Positions 9,034-18,541 of a stretch of 64,000 nucleotides of DNA are shown here, piece by piece. The first letter of the stretch is position 1. The number at the start of each line of letters is the position of its first letter. Both the position numbers and the translations under genes were made by a program. The stretch lies in contig JADJDM010000010.1 of the NCBI GenBank assembly GCA_016702705.1, positions 124,001 through 188,000 on the forward strand, read 5' to 3'. The notes below the pieces were generated by a model. That model was not told the origin of the DNA and ran no database searches. It saw nothing but the letters and a program-made list of their open reading frames with translations. This stretch comes from Bacteroidota bacterium. GTDB taxonomy: Bacteria > Bacteroidota > Bacteroidia > B-17B0 > Aurantibacillaceae.

Positions 9034-9773
9034 ATGACGACAGCAGAATATATAAAAAGATCACTGGTAGACTTCAAGCCAACAAGTCATAAAATAAATC
9101 TCATTAATCCATTCGTTAACGACACAGCAGACAGATATTTTAAAATAAAGGATAACACGGGCCACAAATTCCAAGTTTTAGCTTACACAAGTAAAATAGG
9201 AATCGAATCGAAATTACAAACCTCGTTGAACTTCTCCATAAATCTTCCAAACATTGTCTTATTAAGACATGTTACTGAAATGAGTGAGTTAGAATCAAAA
9301 TTTACGCGGAGACCCAATTCCGGCCTAAATTCCCACCCCCGCCACAAAAAAAAAAAATTAAAGAAAATGAAGGTTTTCATATTTATCGGAACGGAGTTAG
9401 CTTTGTTGTCAATCAATCTCGAGCCATTGTACCTGAAATTCAAACTTTGAAACGAATTATTGTAACACTTGAAAAGGGCTTTCCTGACAAAATAGACGCA
9501 ATTGACATCTCTAACATTCCATTAAATCTAAGAGAGCTTTCACCATTGTTATCCAAATGGGCGATTTCTGACGATTTTGAAAGAAACGAAAAAATTAAGC
9601 GATCGTCAAAAACAAGTCTAAAAAAACTCGTAGACAGCGTTAGCCCAAAAATTAATGAAATAACCAATTATCTCGACGGCTTTAAGAATGAACCACTATC
9701 TCATGAGGCGACATTGTTTCAAAGTTTAGCGGAACTTATCATGGAAATTTCAATAAGGCTGGAAAGCAAATAA
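9034..9773 (+). pseudogene. Unknown gene with one frameshift
   Basis: The ATG at 9034 opens a frame (MTTAEYIKRSLVDFKPTS...) that reads normally to ELESK near 9299. The sense then continues in the neighbouring frame (IYAETQFRPKFPPPPQKKKI, then ENEGFHIYRNGVSFVVNQSR) to a stop at 9773. Adding one A to the AAAA run at 9297-9300 gives a single protein of ~246 residues. The two frames overlap to 9450, but the last 45 codons of the first frame (RHKKKKLKKMKVF...) look like out-of-frame sequence. I do not recognise the family. There is a proline-rich spacer in the middle and a helical C-terminus. The flanks are richer in G+C than the gene. Confidence 0.6.
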
Positions 9774-9865
9774 ACAAACGCTACCAGCAAGCAATCGTAA
9801 GCGCCTTTTAACTATATTTGTTTTGAGAAGGAGCCTAAGCCTGTGCGCAAAACGTTATAAAAACT

Positions 9866-12800
9866 CTACCAAATTCTAAAATCAAATTCCAAATTTTCTC
9901 TTCTGGCAGTTGGAACTTGTTTTCCTTTTGATAGTTCGCTTACTTTATCGTACACATAATCTTCTAACTCGCTTAGCATTACACTACCATCTTTGTTTGC
10001 ATCAGCAGCCATGTCTTTTAATCCTGAAAGAAAACAGAAGGTAAACAGTCCGTTTTTCCATACACTACTTTCCATTGCAAACTCTGCCCCACCCGCCGAG
10101 CTAATAATGGTTGCCCCGCTTCCTCTTCGTAAATCAGCAAACAAGTCGCTGGCTGATTGCGAAGATTGGTTTAAGTTTAATTCAGACTTTGCCTCCACTG
10201 CAACATCGCCTGCAGCACGAAACATTACTTCACCTGTTTCGGATTTTGTGTTGTTTTCTGTTACTACATAATCATCTTTATCTAATTCCCCTGAATGGCA
10301 GCTATCCATGAAGAATAGTTTTTTCATTGGTTTAATTCCGTTTAAAATCTCCTCTAACTCTTCGTAGCTAATTCCACCATTTGCAGGATTATTAAAATCC
10401 ATATTATGTGTTGCATAATAGTAATTCATGTTTTTATCTAAGACACCATGCCCCGCTGCAAAAACCATTACTACATCACGTGTTTGAGCATTTTTTAGAA
10501 ATACAGTTTTTGCTTTTAGTATATTTTCTTTAGTAACCTGTTCGTTAATTAATTTATTTACATATACTTTATTGTACAAATTACTTTTCTCGAAAAATGC
10601 TGCTACATCTTCAGCATCCTTTGCCGCATAATTCAGGTTAAACTTTTTATCTAAATAGCTCGAAACACCAATGGTCATAATATACAAATCGGGTTTAGTT
10701 TGCTCTTTATTAATTACAACAAAAGTTTCTTTTAATGATTCTACACCCTTTTCGTTTAATACAGAAAACTGGATTTTATTTTTCCCAGGCGATAATTCTA
10801 AACTAACTTCATTAGAGAATTCCATTAAGGATTGCGCCTTAATTTCCATTCCTTTAGTTCCATAAACGGGAACATCATTAATAAATATATTTATTCTATC
10901 TAGTTTGTATTTATCATCTTTGGCTGTATAATTAACTTTCACAAGATGTGTTGCTTCATCAAAATTTTTGGTTTTGATATTCATTTCGGGCAAATGCAAA
11001 TCACCTGACAGTTCATTTTCCTTTACTCCCATTCGTTTCAATCGCTTTTGATAAGCCATTTCGTATGCTTTAATTACATCAATGGAAGCAACATCTAAAT
11101 CCTTCATAATAATATCTGGTCGATTATATTTTAAATCGAACTGTTCGAAAGGATAATACTTTGCTTCTTTGTCTTTACCTTGGTTAATATGATAACCAAC
11201 AAAACGACTTCCTTTTTTAGAGCTTGCAAAATACCCTGCTTCATTCCAAATTAACCAATCACCATTTTCAGCTAAGAAAACTGTTACTATTGGAAAAATT
11301 AGGTTACTACAGTATTCGGCAAATTTTGTTTTAAATGTAATACATGAATAACCGTTTATTCTAAGTGCTTCTATTACTTTTAACCAAGCTTCACGGGTTG
11401 CTAATTTTGATTCTTTCTCAACGTTTATTGTTTTAAATACTCTTTCAAATGTTCCATAAATTTTCATTCGCTTACAATAATCGGCTAAAGAAATAATAGT
11501 ATCAACCTGCCTTCCTTTACCTATATCTTCCATCGACCAAATTTTAATTGTTCGATCATCTGATGCTGTAACTAATCTTTTTCCATCTGATGAAATAGTA
11601 ATGCTTTCGATAATACCAACATGTCCAACAAAAGTTGAAACTTCTACTCCAGAATAATTATATGCACGAAGCAATCCACAACAATCCCCTGTAATAACAT
11701 ATCCATTTGCCAAACAAAACGAATGATGTTCGGATCCATTCCAATATTCAAGTGGTATTGAATCATAAATTTTACCGTTTTTTCTAATGTAAAGTCCTGC
11801 ATTTAAATCTCCTCCAATCCTGTATCTCTTTAAACTTATTCCATCTTTTTCTATTAGTGGTTTGGCGAAAGGAATGTTTTTTGATGGTTTTTCAAAGTCC
11901 TTTAAGAACAAATCAAACTGCTTATTGTACTTTGAATATCCAAAATTTTCTGTCCACTCATCTGCAAAGGCTAATTTTTTATTATTTAATGCTGCGGAAT
12001 ACATATGAGTACCAAGGCCTACCATTCTTTTTTGAACCTTAGGTTTTTCTCCTTTTTTAGTTAATTTCAATACTATCACTTCATCTTTATTCCCACCTGC
12101 AAGTGCTATCGTTTCGTTATCAATAAAATCTCCACAAATAACCGAATTATCCACATCAGTAAAAGTAGAATGACTGGTCCAAGCATCACCTTCTAAAGTG
12201 AAAATATTACACTCTCTTACATCTCCCCTTCCAACTGAGCCAAATACAATTTTTTTACTATCAGGCGAAAATTTTGCAAAAACAAAACCGTACTCACCTG
12301 TTCCTTCAGTAACGGGTTTAAATTCCGAATCGTAAATTGTAAAAAAAGTATCCACTACCGCTACTATCCATTTACCATCTGGACTGTATTCAGCATGGTC
12401 GGCAGGGATTTGCTCATAATAATGATCGCAACGCAAAGAATCTTTTTTATCAATATCCCATAATTTAATTCTGCCATATCTATCTGCTGTAACAAATTTA
12501 TTTTTGTTAATTGAAATAGATTGAACATCATCTGCAAATTTTTGCAGATCAAGGCTATTATCCCTTGCGTTATATTTTCTAACAATTTTTTTACTAGCTA
12601 AATCCCAAAGCCATAAGTCACCTTCTGCATCAGCTGATAATAATGATTTATTATCTTCTGTAAATTCTAAAGCGTGAATTGTATTTACGTGCCCTTTTAA
12701 AACATATAAAAGTTTTCCTGTTGCAAATTCAAAAACTCTAATATCACCTAGTTTATCAGTTTTTGCTTGAGAATCTCCAAACCAGCCGCCAACAGCTAGC

Positions 12801-13084
12801 AATTTATCATCCGAAGACAATGCCATTTTATAAACCATCCCTTCACTACCTGGACCAATCTGACTCAAAATCTCACGGCTTTGTTCGCCTGATTCAATAT
12901 CCCAAACTTTTATTGTTTTATCAAAACTACCTGTTACAATATGCTTTTTATCGTTGGTAACTAATAATGATCGTATTTGTCCCTTGTGTCCGCCCGGATT
13001 AATAATTAAGTAATGACTTGCAGTTGATTGCGCAAAGGAAATACTTGAAAGAAAGAATAGAAAAATTAAACTAAGTACTTTCAT
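9866..13084 (-). CDS. Secreted WD40-repeat / caspase-like (C14) peptidase
   Basis: A 1072-residue protein. The start is the ATG at 13084 (MKVLSLIFLFFLSS), which begins a signal peptide ending FAQ; the frame is open 17 codons further but that stretch contains a terminator. The N-terminal part has WD40 blades (KHIVTGSFDKTIKVWDIESG; SADAEGDLWLWDL), and another pair lies near 500-560 (LVTASDDRTIKIWSM). The last ~280 residues are a caspase/metacaspase p20-like domain with the His in VFAAGHGVLD (about 877) and the nucleophilic Cys in FFMDSCHSGE (about 927). An EF-hand-like DANKDGSVMLSEL loop follows, which could bind calcium as in metacaspases. Its placement outside the cytoplasm is inferred from the signal peptide. 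It is followed in the operon sense by nothing obvious and preceded by the 13137-13940 gene, from which a terminator separates it. Confidence 0.85.
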   Translation of the reverse strand: MKVLSLIFLFFLSSISFAQSTASHYLIINPGGHKGQIRSLLVTNDKKHIVTGSFDKTIKVWDIESGEQSREILSQIGPGSEGMVYKMALSSDDKLLAVGGWFGDSQAKTDKLGDIRVFEFATGKLLYVLKGHVNTIHALEFTEDNKSLLSADAEGDLWLWDLASKKIVRKYNARDNSLDLQKFADDVQSISINKNKFVTADRYGRIKLWDIDKKDSLRCDHYYEQIPADHAEYSPDGKWIVAVVDTFFTIYDSEFKPVTEGTGEYGFVFAKFSPDSKKIVFGSVGRGDVRECNIFTLEGDAWTSHSTFTDVDNSVICGDFIDNETIALAGGNKDEVIVLKLTKKGEKPKVQKRMVGLGTHMYSAALNNKKLAFADEWTENFGYSKYNKQFDLFLKDFEKPSKNIPFAKPLIEKDGISLKRYRIGGDLNAGLYIRKNGKIYDSIPLEYWNGSEHHSFCLANGYVITGDCCGLLRAYNYSGVEVSTFVGHVGIIESITISSDGKRLVTASDDRTIKIWSMEDIGKGRQVDTIISLADYCKRMKIYGTFERVFKTINVEKESKLATREAWLKVIEALRINGYSCITFKTKFAEYCSNLIFPIVTVFLAENGDWLIWNEAGYFASSKKGSRFVGYHINQGKDKEAKYYPFEQFDLKYNRPDIIMKDLDVASIDVIKAYEMAYQKRLKRMGVKENELSGDLHLPEMNIKTKNFDEATHLVKVNYTAKDDKYKLDRINIFINDVPVYGTKGMEIKAQSLMEFSNEVSLELSPGKNKIQFSVLNEKGVESLKETFVVINKEQTKPDLYIMTIGVSSYLDKKFNLNYAAKDAEDVAAFFEKSNLYNKVYVNKLINEQVTKENILKAKTVFLKNAQTRDVVMVFAAGHGVLDKNMNYYYATHNMDFNNPANGGISYEELEEILNGIKPMKKLFFMDSCHSGELDKDDYVVTENNTKSETGEVMFRAAGDVAVEAKSELNLNQSSQSASDLFADLRRGSGATIISSAGGAEFAMESSVWKNGLFTFCFLSGLKDMAADANKDGSVMLSELEDYVYDKVSELSKGKQVPTARRENLEFDFRIW

Positions 13085-13101
13085 AATAAAAAGGTTATAA
13101 G

Positions 13102-13132
13102 GAAAAAGCCCCCCGAGTACTCGGAGGGCTTT
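13102..13132 (-). terminator. Intrinsic terminator
   Basis: Reading the minus strand, GAAAGCCCTCCGAG pairs with CTCGGGGGGCTTTTT across a TA loop; one position is a G-U pair. It starts 5 bases after the stop of the 13137-13940 gene and lies just ahead of the caspase gene start at 13084. It should limit read-through from one to the other. Confidence 0.85.
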
Positions 13133-13136
13133 CAAA

Positions 13137-13940
13137 TTATGGTTCTAAACTAAAATTTGTTTTCAGCCAATCCATTGCATTTTGTTTGTTAGCTTTGCCA
13201 TAGAAGTCATTCATGTATGCCATGAACTCATCAACTTTTGCAGAATAGGTTTTATCTTTAATTTCTGCTAATAAAATTTCAGTTTCTTTTTTTAGCTCTG
13301 CATCATTTGGCAAATACAAATTAAACGAATTAATTAATTGTGAATTACCTCCTTGGTTAAAGTAATATAGCTTTACTTCAGGAGAATCAAATTTATCAAT
13401 TGCTTTACCATCAACCATCATAATTTGTTCTTTGTCAAAAATTAGTTTTTCTCCATCATACTCAAGTTTCTTGCTAATTTCTTCTCCTTTGTATTTAAAG
13501 CGAAGGAAAAAGAAACACTTTTCATTCATAGGAAAGTTGTCTTTATTAATGTGAATTCTTGATTTACCAAGAACAACATAATTTCCAGTGAATGCATTTT
13601 GAAGGTCAATAATATTAATAACTGCTCCGCTTCTTGAACTAATGTTTGAAGACGCAGGAAGCAAATTAGCTTTTACTTGAGCATTTTTATCGCTACCTGG
13701 TGCAAGAATAAAGCGTCCTTTTGCAGTGCTAATGATTGCAGCTTTTGAATCGACCGTTTTAAATACGATTTGCTCGTTCTCGGGAAATAAATCCCCTTGA
13801 ATTACATCTTTGTTATTTTTTTTATAAATGATATTTCCAGTTACTTTAATAACTTTATAAGTATCTAAGGTAACATTAGGTTTGTATATAAAAGCCAAAC
13901 CAAAACTGGCAATTAAACCTATAAGTGCAAAATGTTTCAT
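13137..13940 (-). CDS. Exported protein of unknown function, FecR-like fold suspected
   Basis: A 267-residue protein with an N-terminal signal or anchor (MKHFALIGLIASFGLAFIY). Residues ~30-110 have the rhythm of a FecR-type beta domain: VIKVTGNIIYKKNNKDVIQGD, then FKTVDSKAAIISTAKGRFILAPG. The remainder is mixed, ending in a helical segment rich in charged residues. It is directly upstream of the WD40-caspase gene in the same direction with a terminator between them. I infer that it is a partner or regulator of that protein, but the link rests on position only. Confidence 0.65.
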   Translation of the reverse strand: MKHFALIGLIASFGLAFIYKPNVTLDTYKVIKVTGNIIYKKNNKDVIQGDLFPENEQIVFKTVDSKAAIISTAKGRFILAPGSDKNAQVKANLLPASSNISSRSGAVINIIDLQNAFTGNYVVLGKSRIHINKDNFPMNEKCFFFLRFKYKGEEISKKLEYDGEKLIFDKEQIMMVDGKAIDKFDSPEVKLYYFNQGGNSQLINSFNLYLPNDAELKKETEILLAEIKDKTYSAKVDEFMAYMNDFYGKANKQNAMDWLKTNFSLEP

Positions 13941-13956
13941 TTTTTAAAATTTTATT

Positions 13957-13964
13957 CAAATATA
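13957..13964 (-). promoter_or_regulatory. TAnnTTTG -7 box upstream of the 13940 start
   Basis: The minus strand reads TATATTTG, 16 bases upstream of the ATG. A TTTG lies 13 bases further up, too close for the usual 17-23 spacing, so only the -7 element is credible. Confidence 0.4.
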
Positions 13965-14154
13965 CTAAAAATCGAGCCAAAAATAATACCCAATACCCGC
14001 AAATTTACTAGTATTTTCAAGAAAACGCTAAATGCGAAGCATTTTCGGTATTTAAATAGTCGATTACAAAAGTAAGCTCCTAATTTAAATGCTTTAAAAA
14101 CACCTCGCATCTAACATTTCATTTCAAACTCACAAAATTAGTTCCTTGTAGGTA

Positions 14155-15588
14155 CTAACTAATCGCTGAAACAATCCACTCTTTATCTGTTGAGTTGATT
14201 TTTTCACCACAGAAACTACATTTTAAAGCAGTTGAATCAGCAAATGGTGCACCACAACTTGGACAATCATGACTCCACAACTTAGCTTTTGATAAATCTC
14301 CACCTAATTTTTTACTTAATGTTAAAGTAACAAAGTGTGAGTTTACATCATCATCAATTAAATCAACTTTATTGTCATTTAATCTAACACGTTGTGCTGA
14401 ATATTTAACCGAAACCATGATGTTGTTAAATTTATCATCTGCATAGTAACTCATATAATCAACAGTGTTTATGTAAACACGGTTGTATACAAATGGTGTT
14501 TCGTTTTGTTGTTTTAATGTTGGAAGTAATTCCTCTGTAGCAAAACGAGCGAAATGCTTAGTATCGACAGATGAAAGTGATAATAGATAATGTACAAATG
14601 CATTAGAAGTTTTATCTTCCATACTTTGTATTGATTGACCATCATTTTTAAGTACCGCAAGGACTTCATTTTCGTTTGCATAGAAACCTTCGCTGTAATC
14701 TTCTTCTTGAGTAATTTCAGAAAGTACCCAATCGTAATCTCCTAAATAAGTAACCGTTCCACAAGACTTACACTTACTAACTTCTCCACCATCTTCGTTT
14801 AGCATATCACCACAATTAGGGCAATTACCAGATGTATATAAATCACCTTTAGTTGCACCAGATTTCTTAACGAATGTCCAGTATTCCATTGCTTTTTCGG
14901 CATAGAACTCTTCATTTAACGATTTTATTTTCTCAGAAATAAACTTATCATCCATTGTGAAATAGACTGCAACAGTAATTACACTGAAATCATTTTGAAT
15001 ATTTCCGCTAACTAATTTAATTGCATCAATTTTAATATTAGAAACTTCGTTCTTTTGACCAAGTTTCTTCATCATTTCAAATTGAATATGGAAACGTTGG
15101 TAAACACCATCGCTAATCCATTTTCTAACTTTAGATAAATTTTGATTCATCCAAGCATCTTGAATTGCAGGGAATGCAACTTGCACCTTACCTTTAAATG
15201 TTTCCAAATTAAAGTCAGGATTTGCCATTAAGAAATCAGAAGGTAAAGTACCATCGTTAATTATTGAGTGCTCATGTGCTTCTGTACCGGTAAAGTTACC
15301 AGCTAATCCACCTGTTGCTTGATTTAGTTTTGCATCAATTTTGCTTTTATTCATTCTATAAATGATATAAATAACAAGTCCTAAACCACCGAAAACAAAA
15401 ATAGCCCATAATGGAAATCCTCCACCTCTAGAGCTTCCACTAGAAAAACTTCTTATACTTGAACTTGAGCTCGAACTTGAAGAACTCGAACTTCTTCTTC
15501 CACCACCACCGCCGGCACGTGAATAAGCTTCGTTGCTTGCAACGAAAATAAAACCAATAATAAGAAATAGGTAAAGAAATTTTTTCAT
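14155..15588 (-). CDS. Tim44-like membrane protein with two zinc ribbons
   Basis: A 477-residue protein. After a signal-like segment (FLYLFLIIGFIFVASNEAYS) there is a Gly/Arg/Ser low-complexity stretch with a run of twelve serines, then one membrane helix (WAIFVFGGLGLVIYIIY, about 60-78). Residues ~110-260 form a Tim44-like/NTF2-like domain, and a second similar half spans ~300-440. Each half ends in a zinc ribbon: CPNCG...CKSCG (about 255-277) and CPSCG...CSFCG (about 445-465). Tim44-like proteins of bacteria are poorly understood. The duplicated Tim44-ribbon layout is what can be seen; the function is not known. Confidence 0.75.
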   Translation of the reverse strand: MKKFLYLFLIIGFIFVASNEAYSRAGGGGGRRSSSSSSSSSSSSIRSFSSGSSRGGGFPLWAIFVFGGLGLVIYIIYRMNKSKIDAKLNQATGGLAGNFTGTEAHEHSIINDGTLPSDFLMANPDFNLETFKGKVQVAFPAIQDAWMNQNLSKVRKWISDGVYQRFHIQFEMMKKLGQKNEVSNIKIDAIKLVSGNIQNDFSVITVAVYFTMDDKFISEKIKSLNEEFYAEKAMEYWTFVKKSGATKGDLYTSGNCPNCGDMLNEDGGEVSKCKSCGTVTYLGDYDWVLSEITQEEDYSEGFYANENEVLAVLKNDGQSIQSMEDKTSNAFVHYLLSLSSVDTKHFARFATEELLPTLKQQNETPFVYNRVYINTVDYMSYYADDKFNNIMVSVKYSAQRVRLNDNKVDLIDDDVNSHFVTLTLSKKLGGDLSKAKLWSHDCPSCGAPFADSTALKCSFCGEKINSTDKEWIVSAIS

Positions 15589-15676
15589 AAGTGAAATTTT
15601 TAGTTGGACTAAATGTTAAATTAATTTAAATGTAGAAATTTATTTTAAAACTAAACAAAAAAAATCTCATTTTTTT

Positions 15677-16558
15677 TCAATTTCCTTGCAATCCACCCGT
15701 ATGAACCAATACTAGCGAGGAATTTGGTCTAAAAAAATCTTTTTTAAGTAAATCAAAAAAGGCGAACATTAGTTTGGATGTATAAATTTTATCTAATGGA
15801 ATGGAATATTCATTTTCAAATACCTCCATAAATTGCAGCAATTCAGAATTTGTATTTGCATATCCTCCAAAGTGATAATCATAAATTAACTGCGGGGCAA
15901 GGCTTTTATGAAGCTTTGATTGTGTTTTATTATAATCGCTTTGGAATTGCAAAATTTCTTTCACCAAAAATTCAGCCCCTTTTAATACTGGGATACCAAT
16001 TGCTTTTTGAGATTCGTTTATGGACAATGCTATTCCTGAAATTGTTCCGCCAGTGCCGCAAGCGCACATAATAGTATCAAAATCAATTGGAATATGGTTA
16101 ATGATTTCAGAGCAACCTCTAACTGCCAATGCATTTGAGCCGCCTTCGGGGACTAGATAAAAATCTCCGATTTTTTGTTTTAGGCTTTCGTTATAATCAA
16201 CATCATCTCTTTTTCGGTATGTTTCTCTTTCTACAAAATGAAACTGCATTCCGTTTTGTTTTGCCAAACGAAGCGTAGGATTGCTTTCATCACTTAGTTC
16301 ATCGCCCCTAATAACTCCAATGGTATTAAATCCAAACTCATGCCCCGCTGCTGCTAATGCCGCTATGTGATTTGAAAATGCCCCGCCAAAAGAAAGAATC
16401 GTTTTTTTTCCTTCAGCTTTTGCTTGCTCAAGATTGTATTTTAACTTAAAGTATTTATTACCACCAATTGTTGGATGAATTAAGTCTAAGCGCAAAACAT
16501 ACGCCTTAACTTGCTTTTCAGAAAGTAAAGAGTTTTTTAATTCCTGAATAAATTGCAT
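15677..16558 (-). CDS. PLP-dependent D-cysteine desulfhydrase / ACC deaminase family enzyme
   Basis: A 293-residue fold-type II PLP enzyme. The PLP lysine is in GGNKYFKLKYNL (about 33-44), followed by the SFGGAFSNHIAALAAAG motif (about 56-72) whose Ser and Asn bind the substrate, and the phosphate-binding ACGTGGTISGIA loop near 165-176. The family includes D-cysteine desulfhydrase and 1-aminocyclopropane-1-carboxylate deaminase; the sequence alone does not separate them. D-amino acid desulfhydration is more likely in a non-plant-associated bacterium. Its start is 2 bases after the stop of the fumarylacetoacetase gene, so the two are probably cotranscribed. Confidence 0.82.
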   Translation of the reverse strand: MQFIQELKNSLLSEKQVKAYVLRLDLIHPTIGGNKYFKLKYNLEQAKAEGKKTILSFGGAFSNHIAALAAAGHEFGFNTIGVIRGDELSDESNPTLRLAKQNGMQFHFVERETYRKRDDVDYNESLKQKIGDFYLVPEGGSNALAVRGCSEIINHIPIDFDTIMCACGTGGTISGIALSINESQKAIGIPVLKGAEFLVKEILQFQSDYNKTQSKLHKSLAPQLIYDYHFGGYANTNSELLQFMEVFENEYSIPLDKIYTSKLMFAFFDLLKKDFFRPNSSLVLVHTGGLQGN

Positions 16559-16560
16559 GA

Positions 16561-17816
16561 TTAGTTTGCAGGCAATAATTTAGCAGTACACTCACCAAAG
16601 CCAACGCGCATTCCATCTTTTTCGCACCAACCTTTAATTGTTACTGTATCATTATCATTTATGAACTTACGCTCACTACCATCATCTAGTTTAATTGGCT
16701 TAGTTCCTTTCCAACTTAATTCCATCATTGAACCAAATTCACTTGGGTCGGGACCGCTAATAGTACCACTTCCCATTAAGTCGCCAACATTAACATTACA
16801 ACCATTAACTGTGTGATGCGCTAATTGTTGTTCCATTGTCCAATACATATACTTATAGTTAGATGTACATACTTTTGTTGGAGTAGAGTTTTCTGGTTGA
16901 ATAAACAATTCAAGTTTAATATCGAGATTTTTATCACCTGTATATTCTAAATAAGGAAGTACTTTAGGTTCTTGCACATAACCTTTTGTTCTGAATGGTT
17001 CTAATGCTTCTAAGGTAACAATCCAAGGAGAAACAGTTGATGCGAAATTTTTTGATAAGAATGGCCCTAATGGAACATATTCCCAAGTTTGAATATCACG
17101 AGCGCTCCAATCGTTAAACAACAACATTCCAAAAATATAATCATCAGCATTTTTTGTGCTAATGCTATCGCCCATCTCTGTATTTTTTCCAATAACAAAA
17201 GCAGTTTCCAATTCAAAATCCAACAGCTTACAAGGTCCATAAACAGGCACAGTTGCATCAGCTGGTTTTTGTTGTCCTTTTGGACGATGAAAAGTATGTC
17301 CTGAAACTTTTACTGAAGAAGCTCTTCCATGGTAACCAACAGGAATATGTTTCCAGTTTGGCATCAAAGCATTTTCCGGGTCGCGAATCATTTTACCGAT
17401 GTTAGTTGCATGGTCGATGCTCGAATAGAAATCAGTATAATCACCAATGTGAACTGGCAATAACATTTTCACATCATTTTGTTTTATTAAAATGATTTTT
17501 TGATGCTCTAGATTATTCTTTAATTCTGAATTAGTGGAATCAAAAAGCTCAATCAATCTATGTCTAACAGCATTGGTAGTAGTTTTTCCTAATGAAATAA
17601 AATCATTTAAAACTCTTTATTAAAAACTTGTTTATCTAAGGTCAAATTTTTGAAATAACCATGTTCACAAAGTTCATACAAATCAATAACATATTCACCT
17701 ATTGCAGAGCATGCGTGATGATGGATTTGGCTTGTAGAATAAATACCAAAAGGAAAATTATAAATAGTGAAATCAGAAGTTGAACTAATTTCGATCCAAG
17801 ATTGTTTTGCAGACAT
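16561..17816 (-). pseudogene. Fumarylacetoacetase, split by one frameshift
   Basis: Last enzyme of tyrosine/homogentisate breakdown, hydrolysing fumarylacetoacetate to fumarate and acetoacetate. The N-terminal part (17607-17816) starts MSAKQSWIEISSTSDFTIYN and includes FPFGIYST. It stops at 17607, but the sense continues in the -1 frame as NDFISLGKTTTNAVRHRL and on to 16561. One extra T in the TTTT run (plus-strand A run 17609-17612) restores a ~418-residue protein of normal length. Catalytic features are intact: the His in DFYSSIDHATNIG and the metal ligands in LDFELETAF and NDWSARDIQ. I infer an assembly indel, not decay, since the rest of the gene is unblemished. Confidence 0.88.
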
Positions 17817-17821
17817 ATAGA

Positions 17822-17863
17822 AAAAATTAAAGCTCAAAAATAACCATTATTCTTGAGCTTTAA
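17822..17863 (-). terminator. Intrinsic terminator of the carbonic anhydrase gene
   Basis: On the minus strand TTAAAGCTCAA pairs with TTGAGCTTTAA, followed by TTTTTT. It lies 20 bases after the stop of the carbonic anhydrase gene and ends just before the fumarylacetoacetase ATG. Confidence 0.8.
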
Positions 17864-17882
17864 AATGAATAATATCAGCTAG

Positions 17883-18521
17883 TTATTCGTAGTTAGAGTA
17901 TCTGAAGATATCCTCAATATCAGTAATTTCATCATGAATTACATCTAAATCCTTAATTAAACCGCTATTTAAACCATATACCCAGCCATGAACCATTAAA
18001 CGTTTTTCTTGCCATGCTTTTTGAACCGCTTTTGTTTTACAAAGATTTTTAACTTGCTCAACCACATTCAACTCTGTTAATCTATCCGCACGTGCGTCCA
18101 TATCAGCAATAGCTTCCAACTCTGTTTTATGCTTTAAATAAACATCCTTAATGTGACGCAACCAATTATCAACAAATCCATTCGAGTTATTCGACATGGA
18201 TGCTCTAACTCCTCCGCAACCATAATGCCCACAAACAATGATATGCTTCACTTTTAAAACATCTACAGCGTATGAAATAACACTTAATGCATTAAAATCG
18301 GTATGAACTACTAAATTTGCAATATTACGATGAACAAATATTTCACCGCTTACAGTATTTGTAATTTCATTTGCAGGCACTCTACTATCACTGCAACCTA
18401 TCCAAAGGTATTCGGGTGTTTGTCCAAGTGAAAGATTTTTAAAGTAGTGAGGGTCGTCGATTTTTCTATCCGAAGCAAATTTTTTATTACCGTCTATTAA
18501 TTTTTTATATGCTTGATCCAT
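17883..18521 (-). CDS. can: Beta-class carbonic anhydrase
   Basis: Interconverts CO2 and bicarbonate in the cytoplasm. The 212-residue protein has the zinc motif WIGCSDSRVP (Cys and the Asp/Arg pair, about 41-50) and the second zinc site CGHYGCGGV (about 97-105). The length is normal. It lies 20 bases downstream of a SulP transporter gene on the same strand, suggesting a joint bicarbonate uptake and interconversion unit. Confidence 0.95.
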   Translation of the reverse strand: MDQAYKKLIDGNKKFASDRKIDDPHYFKNLSLGQTPEYLWIGCSDSRVPANEITNTVSGEIFVHRNIANLVVHTDFNALSVISYAVDVLKVKHIIVCGHYGCGGVRASMSNNSNGFVDNWLRHIKDVYLKHKTELEAIADMDARADRLTELNVVEQVKNLCKTKAVQKAWQEKRLMVHGWVYGLNSGLIKDLDVIHDEITDIEDIFRYSNYE

Positions 18522-18541
18522 GATTTTTTATTTTTTTTAAA

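Noticed and set aside
9014..9865. Integron gene cassette with attC sites around the unknown gene
   Set aside because: GTTAGCG before and AACGTT after the gene recall core sites, but no full RYYYAAC...GTTRRRY dyad can be built and no integrase is present.
14028..14046. AAATGC-GAA-GCATTT hairpin as terminator of the Tim44-like gene
   Set aside because: It is ~110 bases past the stop, the stem is only six A/T-rich pairs and no T run follows.
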